Source: Spirochaetales bacterium (GTDB taxonomy: Bacteria; Spirochaetota; GWE2-31-10). From it: a stretch of DNA of 37,263 nt. Of the stretch, positions 9,003 through 17,820 are shown piece after piece (position 1 is the first letter of the stretch; each line of letters starts with the position of its first letter). A model generated the notes under the pieces. That model did no database searches. It was not told the DNA's origin and worked only from the letters and a program-made list of their open reading frames with translations. Location of the stretch: assembly GCA_017624275.1 (NCBI GenBank), contig JAGANG010000057.1, positions 1 to 37,263 of the forward strand. The letters are read 5' to 3'. The translations under genes and the position numbers were made by a program.

Positions 9003-9857
9003 ATGATAAGAGGGATTCATACAAGTGCAGCAGGTATGTCTGTAATGCAAGGTAAAATGGATATAATTTCTAATAACATGGCAAATGTAGATCTTTCAGC
9101 ATATAAGAAAGATGTTGCTGTAATGAAATCATTTCCTGATATACAAATTCGTAGAGGAAGCGATGACGGACTGATGTCTTTTCCTTTGGGTAGCTATGAT
9201 ACCATGCCGGTAGTGGGAAAACTTGGAACCGGTGTAGAATTGAATGAAAATTTTACTATTTGGGAACAAGGAAATCTAAAAGAAACTAATAATGATTTTG
9301 ATTTTGCACTTGACGGCAAAGGTTTCATGACAATTGAAACTGAGCGTGGAGAACGTTACACTCGTAACGGAGCATTTACCCTGGATAAAGATGGTTTTCT
9401 TGTAACAAAAGAAGGATACAAAGTTCTTTCTGAAACCGGATATATTCAAATTAAAGAAAACAACTTTGCAATAGATAAAGAAGGGAATATTTACGTAAAC
9501 AAAGAATACGAAAGTGATCCAAATCGTTTAGTAAAAAAAGATGAAAATGAATGGAAAGACAGAGAACTAATAGGAACTTTAAAAATTGTAAGATTTCCGA
9601 GAGAAAGAGAACTTCGTAAAGAAGGAAGTTCACTTTATTATTCAACTGAGTTCTCCGGAAATGCTCAAATTGCAACAGGTAATAATAGACCGCAACTTTT
9701 ACAAGGTTTCAGAGAAGGCTCCAATGTAAATGTTGTTTCTGAAATGGTACAAATGATAGAAGTTCAACGTTTGTATGAAGCAAATCAAAAAGCAATTCAA
9801 AGTCACGATAATTTATTAGGAAAAGCTATTAACCAAGCAGGTATTGCACGAGGTTAA
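9003..9857 (+). CDS. flgF: Flagellar basal-body rod protein FlgF/FlgG-like
   Basis: A 284-residue protein of the rod/hook family. The N-terminus MIRGIHTSAAGMSVMQGKMDI with SNNMANVDLSAYK is the conserved Flg_bb_rod block. The centre has the FALDGKGFMTIET and RYTRNGAFTLDKDGFLV hairpins of the FlgF/FlgG/FlgE fold. The C-terminus SNVNVVSEMVQMIEVQRLYEANQKAIQ is the matching coiled-coil block. It exports through the flagellar type III system and stacks in the distal or proximal rod of the periplasmic flagellum. I prefer FlgF over FlgG from overall length and central sequence, without certainty. GGGAGG lies 6 bases before the ATG. Spirochaetes commonly keep two rod genes side by side; here it stands alone between a FliA-like promoter and a terminator. 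Confidence 0.88.
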   Translation: MIRGIHTSAAGMSVMQGKMDIISNNMANVDLSAYKKDVAVMKSFPDIQIRRGSDDGLMSFPLGSYDTMPVVGKLGTGVELNENFTIWEQGNLKETNNDFDFALDGKGFMTIETERGERYTRNGAFTLDKDGFLVTKEGYKVLSETGYIQIKENNFAIDKEGNIYVNKEYESDPNRLVKKDENEWKDRELIGTLKIVRFPRERELRKEGSSLYYSTEFSGNAQIATGNNRPQLLQGFREGSNVNVVSEMVQMIEVQRLYEANQKAIQSHDNLLGKAINQAGIARG

Positions 9858-9891
9858 AAAAATAATATTTCTTTTTTATTTACTCCTTAAT

Positions 9892-9942
9892 AAAAAATCT
9901 TCCCCAGATTTGACATTAACAAATCGAAGGAAGATTTTTTTT
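9892..9942 (+). terminator. Intrinsic terminator after the rod gene
   Basis: An imperfect inverted repeat, AAAAAATCTTCC through GATTTG, pairs with AAATC through GGAAGATTTTTTTT, ending in eight T on the plus strand. It closes the rod gene transcript. Confidence 0.75.
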
Positions 9943-9960
9943 ATACTATTTTATAAGAAT

Positions 9961-10005
9961 AAAAAAAGTGCATCTCAACAGAGATTGTCTCTGAAGAAAT
10001 GCACC
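9961..10005 (-). terminator. Intrinsic terminator of the malEFG operon
   Basis: Read on the minus strand, GGTGCAT and ATGCAC close a long stem that contains an inner perfect hairpin CAGAGA/TCTCTG, followed by seven T. It lies just after the malG stop. Confidence 0.8.
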
Positions 10006-10032
10006 TTATAAATATAGGATTAACCGTTAAAA

Positions 10033-11301
10033 TTAACCTTTTACAGAACCACCAGTTAAACCTGAAATAATCTGATTTTGTAGTGACAACCACAATACTA
10101 CAATCGGTAATGATCCGATGAAAGCAGCCGCACTAAAAATACCAAATCTTGTATTCATTGCACCTTGACTGGCAATAAATGATTGTAAACCTACAGCTAA
10201 TGTATAATTCTCCTGTGATGTCAACATTACAGATGCCAACACATATTCATTATACTGACCTACAAACTGTAAAATTGTTACTACAGCCAAAATAGGACGA
10301 ACCAAAGGCAAGATTATAGTTGTAAATGCTTGCCATGGAGTAGCACCGTCAATCATTGCAGACTCTTCAAGTGCTTTTGGAACAGAATCAAAGTAGCCTT
10401 TTACCATCCAAATATTAAACGGAATACCACCACCAAGATAAATTAAAATCAAACCAACTAAACTATTCAATCCAAAAATTGGATGAATATTTCCTAAATA
10501 TTGTAACAATAAATACAATGCAACCATAGCCATGGTACCAGGGAATACCTGAATAGTTAAGATTGTCATCAATCCTATTTTTTTACCTTTAAAGTTAAAA
10601 CGGCTGAATGCATAACCTGCAAGAGCAACAATCACCAACTGTACCAAAGCTACAGATAATGAAACAATTATTGAATTCAAGAACCATTTCAACATTGGAA
10701 ATTTTGCAGTAGGTGAATCTGGAACACCTACACCGGTAAAGAAAATCTTATAGTTATCAAATGTGAAACGAACATCATATCTGAATCTCATTTCTCCATT
10801 TTCTAAAAAGAATAAATTCTCTACAGTTTCAACTTTTTTTGAATCTGTATCAGGATTTGATTTCCACATATCAAATGAACTTTTAAAACGATCTATTAAA
10901 ACACTTTTACCATTTCCTTTTATCATTCTAATAAAAGTATTTTTTAAATCCTTTTCTATTTCATTATCTGATTTAGCAGAAATTTTTAATTTACCAATAA
11001 CTTCTTTATCCATAATTTCAAGTTCTGACATTCCGTCCACTGCATTTGTGAAACGAGCAATCAAAACATTTTTCTTTACTATATTGGCACGTCTGTCTGA
11101 TTCTGTTGTATCAATCCAAGTATTTGTATCGATAATAGGAAACAAACCGAAATGAGGCCCATAAATTGCCTGATTTTTACGAAATCCTGCAAAAACAACC
11201 TCTATAATCGGAATCAAAACTACAAAAGCAATAAAGATAAGAACTAAATGCTGACATACTTCTCCAATTATAGAACCAATAGTTTTTTTCTTATTAAGCA
11301 T
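10033..11301 (-). CDS. malG: Maltose/maltodextrin-type ABC transporter permease MalG
   Basis: Inner-membrane permease of 422 residues, compared with about 280-300 for typical MalG. TM1 is at about 19-40 and the core TM2-TM6 start at Trp206. The EAA loop that docks on the ATPase is present (EESAMIDGATPWQAF with ILPLVRP). The extra length is a hydrophilic segment of about 165 residues between TM1 and TM2, which should face the periplasm. The ATG overlaps the end of malF by 8 bases and has AAGGAGG about 6 bases upstream. No malK is in the window, so the ATPase is presumably encoded elsewhere. The solute is inferred as a maltose-type sugar from family resemblance and gene order. Confidence 0.9.
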   Translation of the reverse strand: MLNKKKTIGSIIGEVCQHLVLIFIAFVVLIPIIEVVFAGFRKNQAIYGPHFGLFPIIDTNTWIDTTESDRRANIVKKNVLIARFTNAVDGMSELEIMDKEVIGKLKISAKSDNEIEKDLKNTFIRMIKGNGKSVLIDRFKSSFDMWKSNPDTDSKKVETVENLFFLENGEMRFRYDVRFTFDNYKIFFTGVGVPDSPTAKFPMLKWFLNSIIVSLSVALVQLVIVALAGYAFSRFNFKGKKIGLMTILTIQVFPGTMAMVALYLLLQYLGNIHPIFGLNSLVGLILIYLGGGIPFNIWMVKGYFDSVPKALEESAMIDGATPWQAFTTIILPLVRPILAVVTILQFVGQYNEYVLASVMLTSQENYTLAVGLQSFIASQGAMNTRFGIFSAAAFIGSLPIVVLWLSLQNQIISGLTGGSVKG

Positions 11302-13828
11302 TGTCTACCTCCTTGAAAGCTCCTGTATACTTGAACTGTAAGAATGTGATAGTACCAATGATAAAGAATACAATAATACCTATTGCTGATGCTAAACCAT
11401 AATCCGTTTCATTAGAACCAAACGCCAGTTTATATGTATAAGAGATCAAGATATCTGTTTGTCCTGGAAGAACACCCGGATCCATTACCGGACCACCACC
11501 AGTCAAGAGGAAGATACCACCGAAGTTGTTGAAAGCAAACGCAAAAGATCCTACCAACATTGGACCTAAAGTTGCCAACAATAACGGCAATGTAATTCTC
11601 CAGAACTGCTGTGCTTTTGATGCACCATCAACATCAGCAGCTTCATACATACTTGAATCAATTGATTGTAATGCACCCAAACTTATTATCATCTGATAAG
11701 GGAAAGACAACCACAAGTTTACAACAACACAAGTTATTTTAGGTAAGATTCCGTTAGGATCACTCAACCAAGGAATTGTAATTCCTGTCGCAAGGTTAAT
11801 GATACCAAAGTCCTCGTTTAAGAATCCCCCCCACATTAAAATTGTTATAAATGAAGGAATTGCGTAAGGCAAAATAAACAAAGTTCTATAGAAATATCTA
11901 CCTTTCAAATCTCCGGCATTTAATACCAACGCCAATGCCAAACCAGCAGCAAAAGCAGTTAATACTGAGAATAAAGACCACAAAACTGTCCATACAAATA
12001 CACGTAAGAACGGTGAAGTAATATTTCTCGTAGTAAAAATCTTTGTAAAGTTTTTCAATCCAATCGGAACCATATAACCTGGTTCAATCTTTTTATCTTC
12101 AGCGAAATCAATATTTGAATTCTCTTCAAGTGAAAGTCTTACTTTCTTCATTTTTGGGAAATCAACAGATTTTAACTGAACCAAACGACCTTTGTGGTCT
12201 ATTTTCAATCGACGAATCTCATTATTTAAGATTTTAATTTGTTTATTATTTTCTTTGATTTTCTCAATTACTAAAGACGGATGTTCAGCTTTTTTCAAAG
12301 ACAATCTTTTCATTTCTTTGATTTCTTGCTTCAAAGTCATAATCTGGACTCTTCTTTTGCCCATTTCATCTTCAGCTGTTTTGTTTAATGCTGCAATTTC
12401 TTGTCTCTTTTGTTCCAAGAAAGCTTTTTTCATTGCAGGAATCTCACGATTAAACTCTTTAATTCTTTCGTTTACATCTTTAATTTCTGCATATACAGCA
12501 GACAAATCAGATTTAGCAATTTCATGTTTCTTCAATCCTTTGATTTTTTCAAAAGAAGGAACATAATTTTCATCTAATTTGAATTTTGAGAAATTTTCTT
12601 CTAAGAATCTTTCAACTTCTTTATCACTTGATAATTTGAACATTGAATAAGTATATTCAAGTTTTGGTAAATCATATTCATTCCAGAAAGTAGGTTTTTC
12701 GCCATCTGTAGTAACGACAAAAATACCATTTCTGTTTTCTTCCCATACACGAGTTGTATAATCATATTTACCATTTTCACCTTCTGTCAATTGGTAAATA
12801 TTACCGTCTTCCTTTTCTTTAAAGAGTTTTTCTTTTCTCATAAACTCATTTGTTCTACTGTTTAAGAAGTTCTTTTCAACTCCGATTGCTTCATCGTATA
12901 ACATAAAAGGAAGATTTTCCAAAGCATTTTTTAATATAACAACATCATTCAATGCCACATAGTAAGAATCATCACTATAATCATAGTCATCCTCTTCTGA
13001 AGTTACTCTTACCTTTTCTGAAACTAGATATTTTCCATTTGAAATTTCATTCAATTTATCGAAAGAAACCTCACTCAAACGGAAACCTTCATCATGACCT
13101 TGTTTAAAATAAGTAGCCTGATAAGCTTTTGGATAAACCACAACATCAGTACTAGCCTCTACAATAACATCTTCAGTTAAGGTATTACTTAAAGGTAAAC
13201 CATCAGAATCAATTTCAATTTCTTCTTTTTCAAAAAAGAAAGCTATTACTTCATCAAGTTTTAAATCTTTCAAACTATCACTTACAATTTTAGTCTCAGT
13301 TTCAACCCACTTATCTTCCACTAGAGCTTCTTGAGATTCATTTTCTGCATTTTCAAGAGATTTTTGATACTCAGTATATCCTGCTTTCCATTTTTCATTA
13401 AGGTTAGTTACATATTCTTCAGGAATAAAGAATTCTGCGTATAATGGATCATCGTTCTCGTAAACAAACCATTTACTGTTTAGAAGCTGCTCTTTAGCAC
13501 TTTCTTTTACCAACAAATGTCCTGTTCCATAATTAGTAAAGGCAATAAATATTGTATAAAATATAGGATATACTGTAAATATACCAATAATAATTATTGC
13601 AGGATACAAGTATCTATAAATATATAGACCTTTCAACCAAATTGTAAGAAGGAGAAGACCACCAGCCAAGAAAACAAGTGTAGGAATTAATAGTTTCCCG
13701 AACTTACAGAAAAGAGACACACACAGGAAAAGAGTAATTCCGCCAACAATTACTGTAGCTAAAATTTTACCCAATGGGCTTTCTTTTTCTTTATTTCCTG
13801 GTGCAAATTTATCTTTTTCACCATTCAT
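11294..13828 (-). CDS. malF: MalF-type ABC permease with giant periplasmic coiled-coil insertion
   Basis: I take the ATG at 13828 (844 residues) because AGGA lies 8 bases before it; an ATG five codons earlier at 13843 has no ribosome site. Three N-terminal membrane segments (about 25-95) precede a hydrophilic region of about 490 residues. This contains an acidic stretch and a Lys/Glu-rich coiled coil at about 425-550. The conserved permease core resumes near residue 605 and carries the EAA loop (YEAADVDGASKAQQFW, LPLL). E. coli MalF has about 514 residues including its P2 periplasmic loop, so this P2-like region is far larger. It pairs with MalG to form the channel. A 12-bp intercistronic hairpin separates it from malE. 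Confidence 0.9.
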   Translation of the reverse strand: MNGEKDKFAPGNKEKESPLGKILATVIVGGITLFLCVSLFCKFGKLLIPTLVFLAGGLLLLTIWLKGLYIYRYLYPAIIIIGIFTVYPIFYTIFIAFTNYGTGHLLVKESAKEQLLNSKWFVYENDDPLYAEFFIPEEYVTNLNEKWKAGYTEYQKSLENAENESQEALVEDKWVETETKIVSDSLKDLKLDEVIAFFFEKEEIEIDSDGLPLSNTLTEDVIVEASTDVVVYPKAYQATYFKQGHDEGFRLSEVSFDKLNEISNGKYLVSEKVRVTSEEDDYDYSDDSYYVALNDVVILKNALENLPFMLYDEAIGVEKNFLNSRTNEFMRKEKLFKEKEDGNIYQLTEGENGKYDYTTRVWEENRNGIFVVTTDGEKPTFWNEYDLPKLEYTYSMFKLSSDKEVERFLEENFSKFKLDENYVPSFEKIKGLKKHEIAKSDLSAVYAEIKDVNERIKEFNREIPAMKKAFLEQKRQEIAALNKTAEDEMGKRRVQIMTLKQEIKEMKRLSLKKAEHPSLVIEKIKENNKQIKILNNEIRRLKIDHKGRLVQLKSVDFPKMKKVRLSLEENSNIDFAEDKKIEPGYMVPIGLKNFTKIFTTRNITSPFLRVFVWTVLWSLFSVLTAFAAGLALALVLNAGDLKGRYFYRTLFILPYAIPSFITILMWGGFLNEDFGIINLATGITIPWLSDPNGILPKITCVVVNLWLSFPYQMIISLGALQSIDSSMYEAADVDGASKAQQFWRITLPLLLATLGPMLVGSFAFAFNNFGGIFLLTGGGPVMDPGVLPGQTDILISYTYKLAFGSNETDYGLASAIGIIVFFIIGTITFLQFKYTGAFKEVDNA

Positions 13829-13927
13829 TATAATATTCCTCATTTATATTCAGTTAATAATTATTTTCTAATTTCAAACTCAATAAAAAAATATTTTATG
13901 TACATAAAGACTTATATACAAAAAACA

Positions 13928-13955
13928 GGTGTAAGTTTCTTTTGAAACTTACACC
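13928..13955 (-). promoter_or_regulatory. Perfect intercistronic hairpin between malE and malF
   Basis: Arms GGTGTAAGTTTC and GAAACTTACACC pair perfectly over 12 bp around a four-base loop. It sits 17 bases after the malE stop and 99 bases before the malF start. On the minus strand it is followed by TGTTTTTTG, a broken T run. It could act as a partial terminator or a 3' RNA stabiliser giving more MalE than MalF, as known for other malEFG operons; the role here is inferred. Confidence 0.7.
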
Positions 13956-13971
13956 ATCTAATTATTAGATA

Positions 13972-15192
13972 TTATTCATATCTAGCTTGTTTATCAGAAA
14001 GTTCACCTCTGATTGTACCAACAGCAGTTTTAACTGCATTTTCTACTGATTGTTCACCTGTTTTGAATTTATCAATCATACCAGCTGCATAATTGAAAAT
14101 AACAGCCATAGCTTTAACATTCGGCATTGGAACACCATCCATTACTGAATCGATTACAACTCCAACGCTTGGGTCTAATTTTTTAGCTTCTTCACAAGCT
14201 TTTATATGTGCAGGTGGTCTTCCGCCAGCCTTAAACATTGCAACTTGTCCTTTTTCTTCACCAGCAAAGCTAATCATGAAGCTAAGAGCATCAGCCTGAA
14301 CTTTAGAAGCACTGTTCAACATAAAACCTCTAGCACCTACAAACGGTACTGTTTTCTTTCCGTTTAATGTAGGAAGTTTTGAAATACCAACAACATCAGC
14401 TCCCATGTTATCAACATAGTCTTTAGTATTCCAAGGACCATCCATAATCATAGCAACTTTACCGTCTTTAAAGCTAGAAATTACAACACCGTTATTTGTT
14501 GATGGAGGAACAACACCTTCTTGAACTAACTTATAAATAAAGTTACAAGCGTCAATTGCTCCCGGAGTATCCAAACCAACATCTAAGATGTCAAAACGAC
14601 CTTTATCTTGTTCCCATTTGAAGATATATCCACCTTGAGAACCGATAAATGGGAAGTTGTTATAGAAGTTGTTATCAATTCCGTAAAGGAATCCATACTT
14701 TCCATTTCCGTCAGTCATTTTCTTTGCAGTTTCCAACAAATCTTCCCAAGTTGCTGGAGGAGTAGAAATTAATTTTTTGTTGTAAAACAAAACTTCAGCT
14801 TCTACACAATAAGGAACACCATACATTTTTCCGTTGTAAGTAAAACCTTCTACTGCTACTGGGAAATATTTTTTCTTGTCATTGTTAGAAAGGTTAATTT
14901 CTCCAATAACACCATTTTTTGCCAATTCCCCAACCCAGTCATGAGCACCAACAACGATGTCCGGACCTGTTTTTGCAATAGCAGCTTGTTTGTACTTAGA
15001 ACGAACTTCTGCTTGAACAACGATTTCAACTTCAACCTTGTTCTTCTTTTTGAATTCTCTTGCTACAGGTTCAAGCCCTGCAACTTCTTTGTCTGTACAC
15101 CAAACTTCTATTTTCTTTCTAGCACCAAAAGAAGGAACTATAGTCAATAGAGTCATTAGGGCAGTAACAAACAACATTCCTAATTTTCGCAT
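13972..15192 (-). CDS. malE: Maltose-type ABC transporter substrate-binding protein MalE
   Basis: A 406-residue periplasmic binding protein. A signal peptide (MRKLGMLFVTALMTLLT, then a likely cut after SFGA) has no lipobox Cys, so the mature protein is probably soluble. The mature part has the MalE pattern IEVWCTDKEVAGLEPVAREF, YGVPYCVEAEVLFYNK, GKVAMIMDGPWN and a C-terminal PNVKAMAVIFNYAAG block. It is first in the malE-malF-malG operon, has AAGGAGA about 5 bases before the ATG, and lies downstream of a good sigma-70 promoter at 15234-15261. Confidence 0.92.
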   Translation of the reverse strand: MRKLGMLFVTALMTLLTIVPSFGARKKIEVWCTDKEVAGLEPVAREFKKKNKVEVEIVVQAEVRSKYKQAAIAKTGPDIVVGAHDWVGELAKNGVIGEINLSNNDKKKYFPVAVEGFTYNGKMYGVPYCVEAEVLFYNKKLISTPPATWEDLLETAKKMTDGNGKYGFLYGIDNNFYNNFPFIGSQGGYIFKWEQDKGRFDILDVGLDTPGAIDACNFIYKLVQEGVVPPSTNNGVVISSFKDGKVAMIMDGPWNTKDYVDNMGADVVGISKLPTLNGKKTVPFVGARGFMLNSASKVQADALSFMISFAGEEKGQVAMFKAGGRPPAHIKACEEAKKLDPSVGVVIDSVMDGVPMPNVKAMAVIFNYAAGMIDKFKTGEQSVENAVKTAVGTIRGELSDKQARYE

Positions 15193-15233
15193 TCTTTTCT
15201 CCTTAATAAAAAAGTATTTAAAGCATGTTGCTT

Positions 15234-15261
15234 ATAATACTCCATAAAAATCCTATGTCAA
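15234..15261 (-). promoter_or_regulatory. Sigma-70 promoter of malEFG
   Basis: On the minus strand a perfect TTGACA (15261-15256), 16 bases, then TATTAT (15239-15234, 5 of 6). The transcript would start about 35 bases before the malE ATG. No clear operator was recognised. Confidence 0.75.
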
Positions 15262-15348
15262 TTATTTTTCAAAAAAATAGATTTTTTTTTATTTTACTAA
15301 TTTAAAAACTTTTTTTAACTTAATACACTTATTATCGCTCTAAAAAAC

Positions 15349-17031
15349 TCACATTTTTGAATAAACATCCGGCAAATCATTTTCAAATAAAACAACATCT
15401 CCCACAGTCAATATCTTAGCCAATACGTTCTGAGCATCGGACAAACTATCAACTTGAAAAATATGATCAAAAGCAAAACCTTTATCCAAAAGACCGTCAC
15501 GAATAGACATACTTTTCCCGCCGCCCACAAGAATTGCATAATCAATTTTTGATGCCATATAACTTCCGAAATTACGATTTTGCTCTACTTCCATATCTCC
15601 TAATTCAACAAAACCCGGGGTAACAACTATCTTTTTATTAGTTCCTATCTCATTTAACACATTAACAGCTTCAATAGCTCCGTTATAATTTGAATTGAAC
15701 GCATCATCAAGAACTAAAACGCCATTACCGGAATCAATACGTTTTAATCTGTGATCCACAGCCTCAACGCTTCTCATTCCAAATTCAATTTCCTTATCAC
15801 TCATTCCGTTTTTCCATGCGGCAAGAATTACGGCTAAAAGATTTAGTACATTATGTCGCCCCAATAACCCTGTTTTTATATTCAATATTCTTCCGTCTTT
15901 AAAACATGCAGAAAAAGCTAATCCATTACAATCTTGAATAATATCTTTAGCGTAAAGATATACATTTGAAAAATTTTGAGGTTCCATACTGTAAGAGTAT
16001 AAAGAAAATTTATAAGATTGCTCCGCTATTCCATCACGCAACATTTTACAATCATAATTATAAATACCAAAACCAGACTCCGGAATTGCATCAAAAAGCT
16101 CAAGCTTTGTTTTTAAAATATTTTCAGGAGTACCGAATGTTTCAAGATGTTGAATACCTACAGCAGTAATAATTCCGGCTTTAGGTTGAACCAGATTACA
16201 AAGTTCTTTAATATCGCCGACATGATCTGCTCCCATTTCCGCTGTAAAATATTTATACCCATCCAACATTTCACCGTTTAACACTTTTGAAATTCCCATA
16301 GGTGTATTAAAAGAAGACGGTGTAGTTAATGTTTTGTATTTAGAATTTAAAACACTTGCCAAAAAGAATTTTGTCGAAGTTTTCCCAAAACTACCTGTTA
16401 TCCCGATAGAAGAGACTTGAGACTTTTGTAATTTCACTTTAGCTTTTACAAAATAAATATAACGTACAAGTTTCTCTACCGGAGCATTAATAAGATTAGC
16501 GATTAATATAAAAATAGGAGTCAAAACACTATAAAGTAAAATAAAAGAATTATAACGGAAAAAAAACCATGAACTGAGCGAAAATCTATTCAATGGATAG
16601 ATAACAGAAATAAAAGTAAGTGATAATATTATAAAAACTAAAAGCCCTAACGTAAATAAAAGGCGTTTTACTCGTGCCGTATAAACAAGTGGCTTTTTAT
16701 AATTAGCTTTTTTCCCCATCCAGCCTGCGGAAAAAGGATGAATTATCTTCCAAATAAAAACTGCAACCATTATGCTTGATGTTACCCATTTATACACCAC
16801 CAATTGCCCTTTACTGACAAAATAAAACATTAAAATCATCAATAACGGGATAAATAATTCGAACAGATTCCAAACCAGAACCTTTCTATATGTTGTACCT
16901 TCCAACCACGTCAACATTTTTGCATTGCTATAGCTTAACTGCTGCAATTTATGAATCAAATAAATTCCTTGAATAATAATTTTGGCAAAACATAAACCAG
17001 CCAAAAAAAACACAAACATCAATGTAAGCAT
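15349..17031 (-). CDS. murF: MurF-type Mur ligase with N-terminal membrane domain
   Basis: A 560-residue protein. Residues 1-185 hold about five hydrophobic segments. The C-terminal part is a Mur ligase: ATP P-loop GITGSFGKTSTK near 208, PSSFNTPMGIS, AEMGADHVGDI, the QHLETFG block, and LDDAFNSN in place of the usual DxYNANP. MurF joins D-Ala-D-Ala to UDP-MurNAc-tripeptide in peptidoglycan synthesis. Ordinary MurF has about 450 residues and no membrane anchor, so this is a fused form or a MurF-like paralogue. GAGGAAA lies 4 bases before the ATG and overlaps the end of the hydrolase gene, indicating one transcript. Whether it is the essential MurF cannot be decided from this window. Confidence 0.82.
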   Translation of the reverse strand: MLTLMFVFFLAGLCFAKIIIQGIYLIHKLQQLSYSNAKMLTWLEGTTYRKVLVWNLFELFIPLLMILMFYFVSKGQLVVYKWVTSSIMVAVFIWKIIHPFSAGWMGKKANYKKPLVYTARVKRLLFTLGLLVFIILSLTFISVIYPLNRFSLSSWFFFRYNSFILLYSVLTPIFILIANLINAPVEKLVRYIYFVKAKVKLQKSQVSSIGITGSFGKTSTKFFLASVLNSKYKTLTTPSSFNTPMGISKVLNGEMLDGYKYFTAEMGADHVGDIKELCNLVQPKAGIITAVGIQHLETFGTPENILKTKLELFDAIPESGFGIYNYDCKMLRDGIAEQSYKFSLYSYSMEPQNFSNVYLYAKDIIQDCNGLAFSACFKDGRILNIKTGLLGRHNVLNLLAVILAAWKNGMSDKEIEFGMRSVEAVDHRLKRIDSGNGVLVLDDAFNSNYNGAIEAVNVLNEIGTNKKIVVTPGFVELGDMEVEQNRNFGSYMASKIDYAILVGGGKSMSIRDGLLDKGFAFDHIFQVDSLSDAQNVLAKILTVGDVVLFENDLPDVYSKM

Positions 17032-17038
17032 ATTTTCC

Positions 17039-17800
17039 TCAATTCAAAATAAAAGTTTTTATTATCGAAACAATTCTCATGTCTTGCAAAAAAGGATAGT
17101 GAGTTCCGTTTTCTACTATAAACATTCCGCAATCCGGCAATAAACGATTTATTTTTCTTGCCATCCAAACTGGCGTTGCCGTATCTTTTTTTCCCCAATA
17201 TAAAAATACCGGTACCTTTATTCCCGGCAATAAAGATGAAAAATCTTCATTTACTTCTTTCACTAAAATATCACGCATCCCATCAGAATTTTTATAATCT
17301 TCAGACCCGAAATGCTTTTTCCATTTCTCGATTTTTTCTGCGGAATAAAAGATCTTCATAAAAAATTTAGTAAGTTTATAACACCCTACTTTCCAATGCC
17401 ACACAAGTCCATGGCGATTACGCAAAACATTAGCCGACATCAAAATAAGTTTTTCTACACATTGCGGATACAAATGAGAAATTAAAAAAGCTATTTTTCC
17501 ACCGAAAGAATGTCCGAACAAACTATATTTTTCTATGCCGCAACTTCTTAAAAAATCTGCAATATCTTTCGCATAATCTAAACTTCCCCAAGTTTCTATA
17601 GGACGATTACTTTTACCAAACCCTGGCAAATCAATAGAAATAATACGCAAATCGTCGGATAAAGATAAATAAATTCCCCGAAGATTTTCTTTATCACACC
17701 CCCACCCATGAAGAAAAACAATAACTTTCTTACCATAAGCTTCATTATCACAATACGAAATTACCCGACCGTCCGCTGTCAAATATTCTTTTTCAATCAT
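17039..17800 (-). CDS. Alpha/beta hydrolase
   Basis: A 253-residue alpha/beta-hydrolase fold enzyme with a complete triad: Ser98 in GHSFGG, Asp206 in YWGKKDTATP and His234 in NGTHYPF. The oxyanion-loop motif FLHGWGCDKENL and the strand DLPGFGKSNRP are typical of the BioH/MhpC-like group. No signal peptide, so cytoplasmic. It lies 7 bases upstream of the membrane MurF and 20 bases downstream of the symporter-like gene. The ester or C-C bond it cleaves is unknown. Confidence 0.85.
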   Translation of the reverse strand: MIEKEYLTADGRVISYCDNEAYGKKVIVFLHGWGCDKENLRGIYLSLSDDLRIISIDLPGFGKSNRPIETWGSLDYAKDIADFLRSCGIEKYSLFGHSFGGKIAFLISHLYPQCVEKLILMSANVLRNRHGLVWHWKVGCYKLTKFFMKIFYSAEKIEKWKKHFGSEDYKNSDGMRDILVKEVNEDFSSLLPGIKVPVFLYWGKKDTATPVWMARKINRLLPDCGMFIVENGTHYPFLQDMRIVSIIKTFILN

Positions 17801-17820
17801 AAAATATACTTTCCGATTTT

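Noticed and set aside
12192..12566. Plus-strand reading frame of 124 codons inside malF
   Set aside because: It is antisense to the Lys/Glu-rich coiled coil, whose complement naturally lacks stops.
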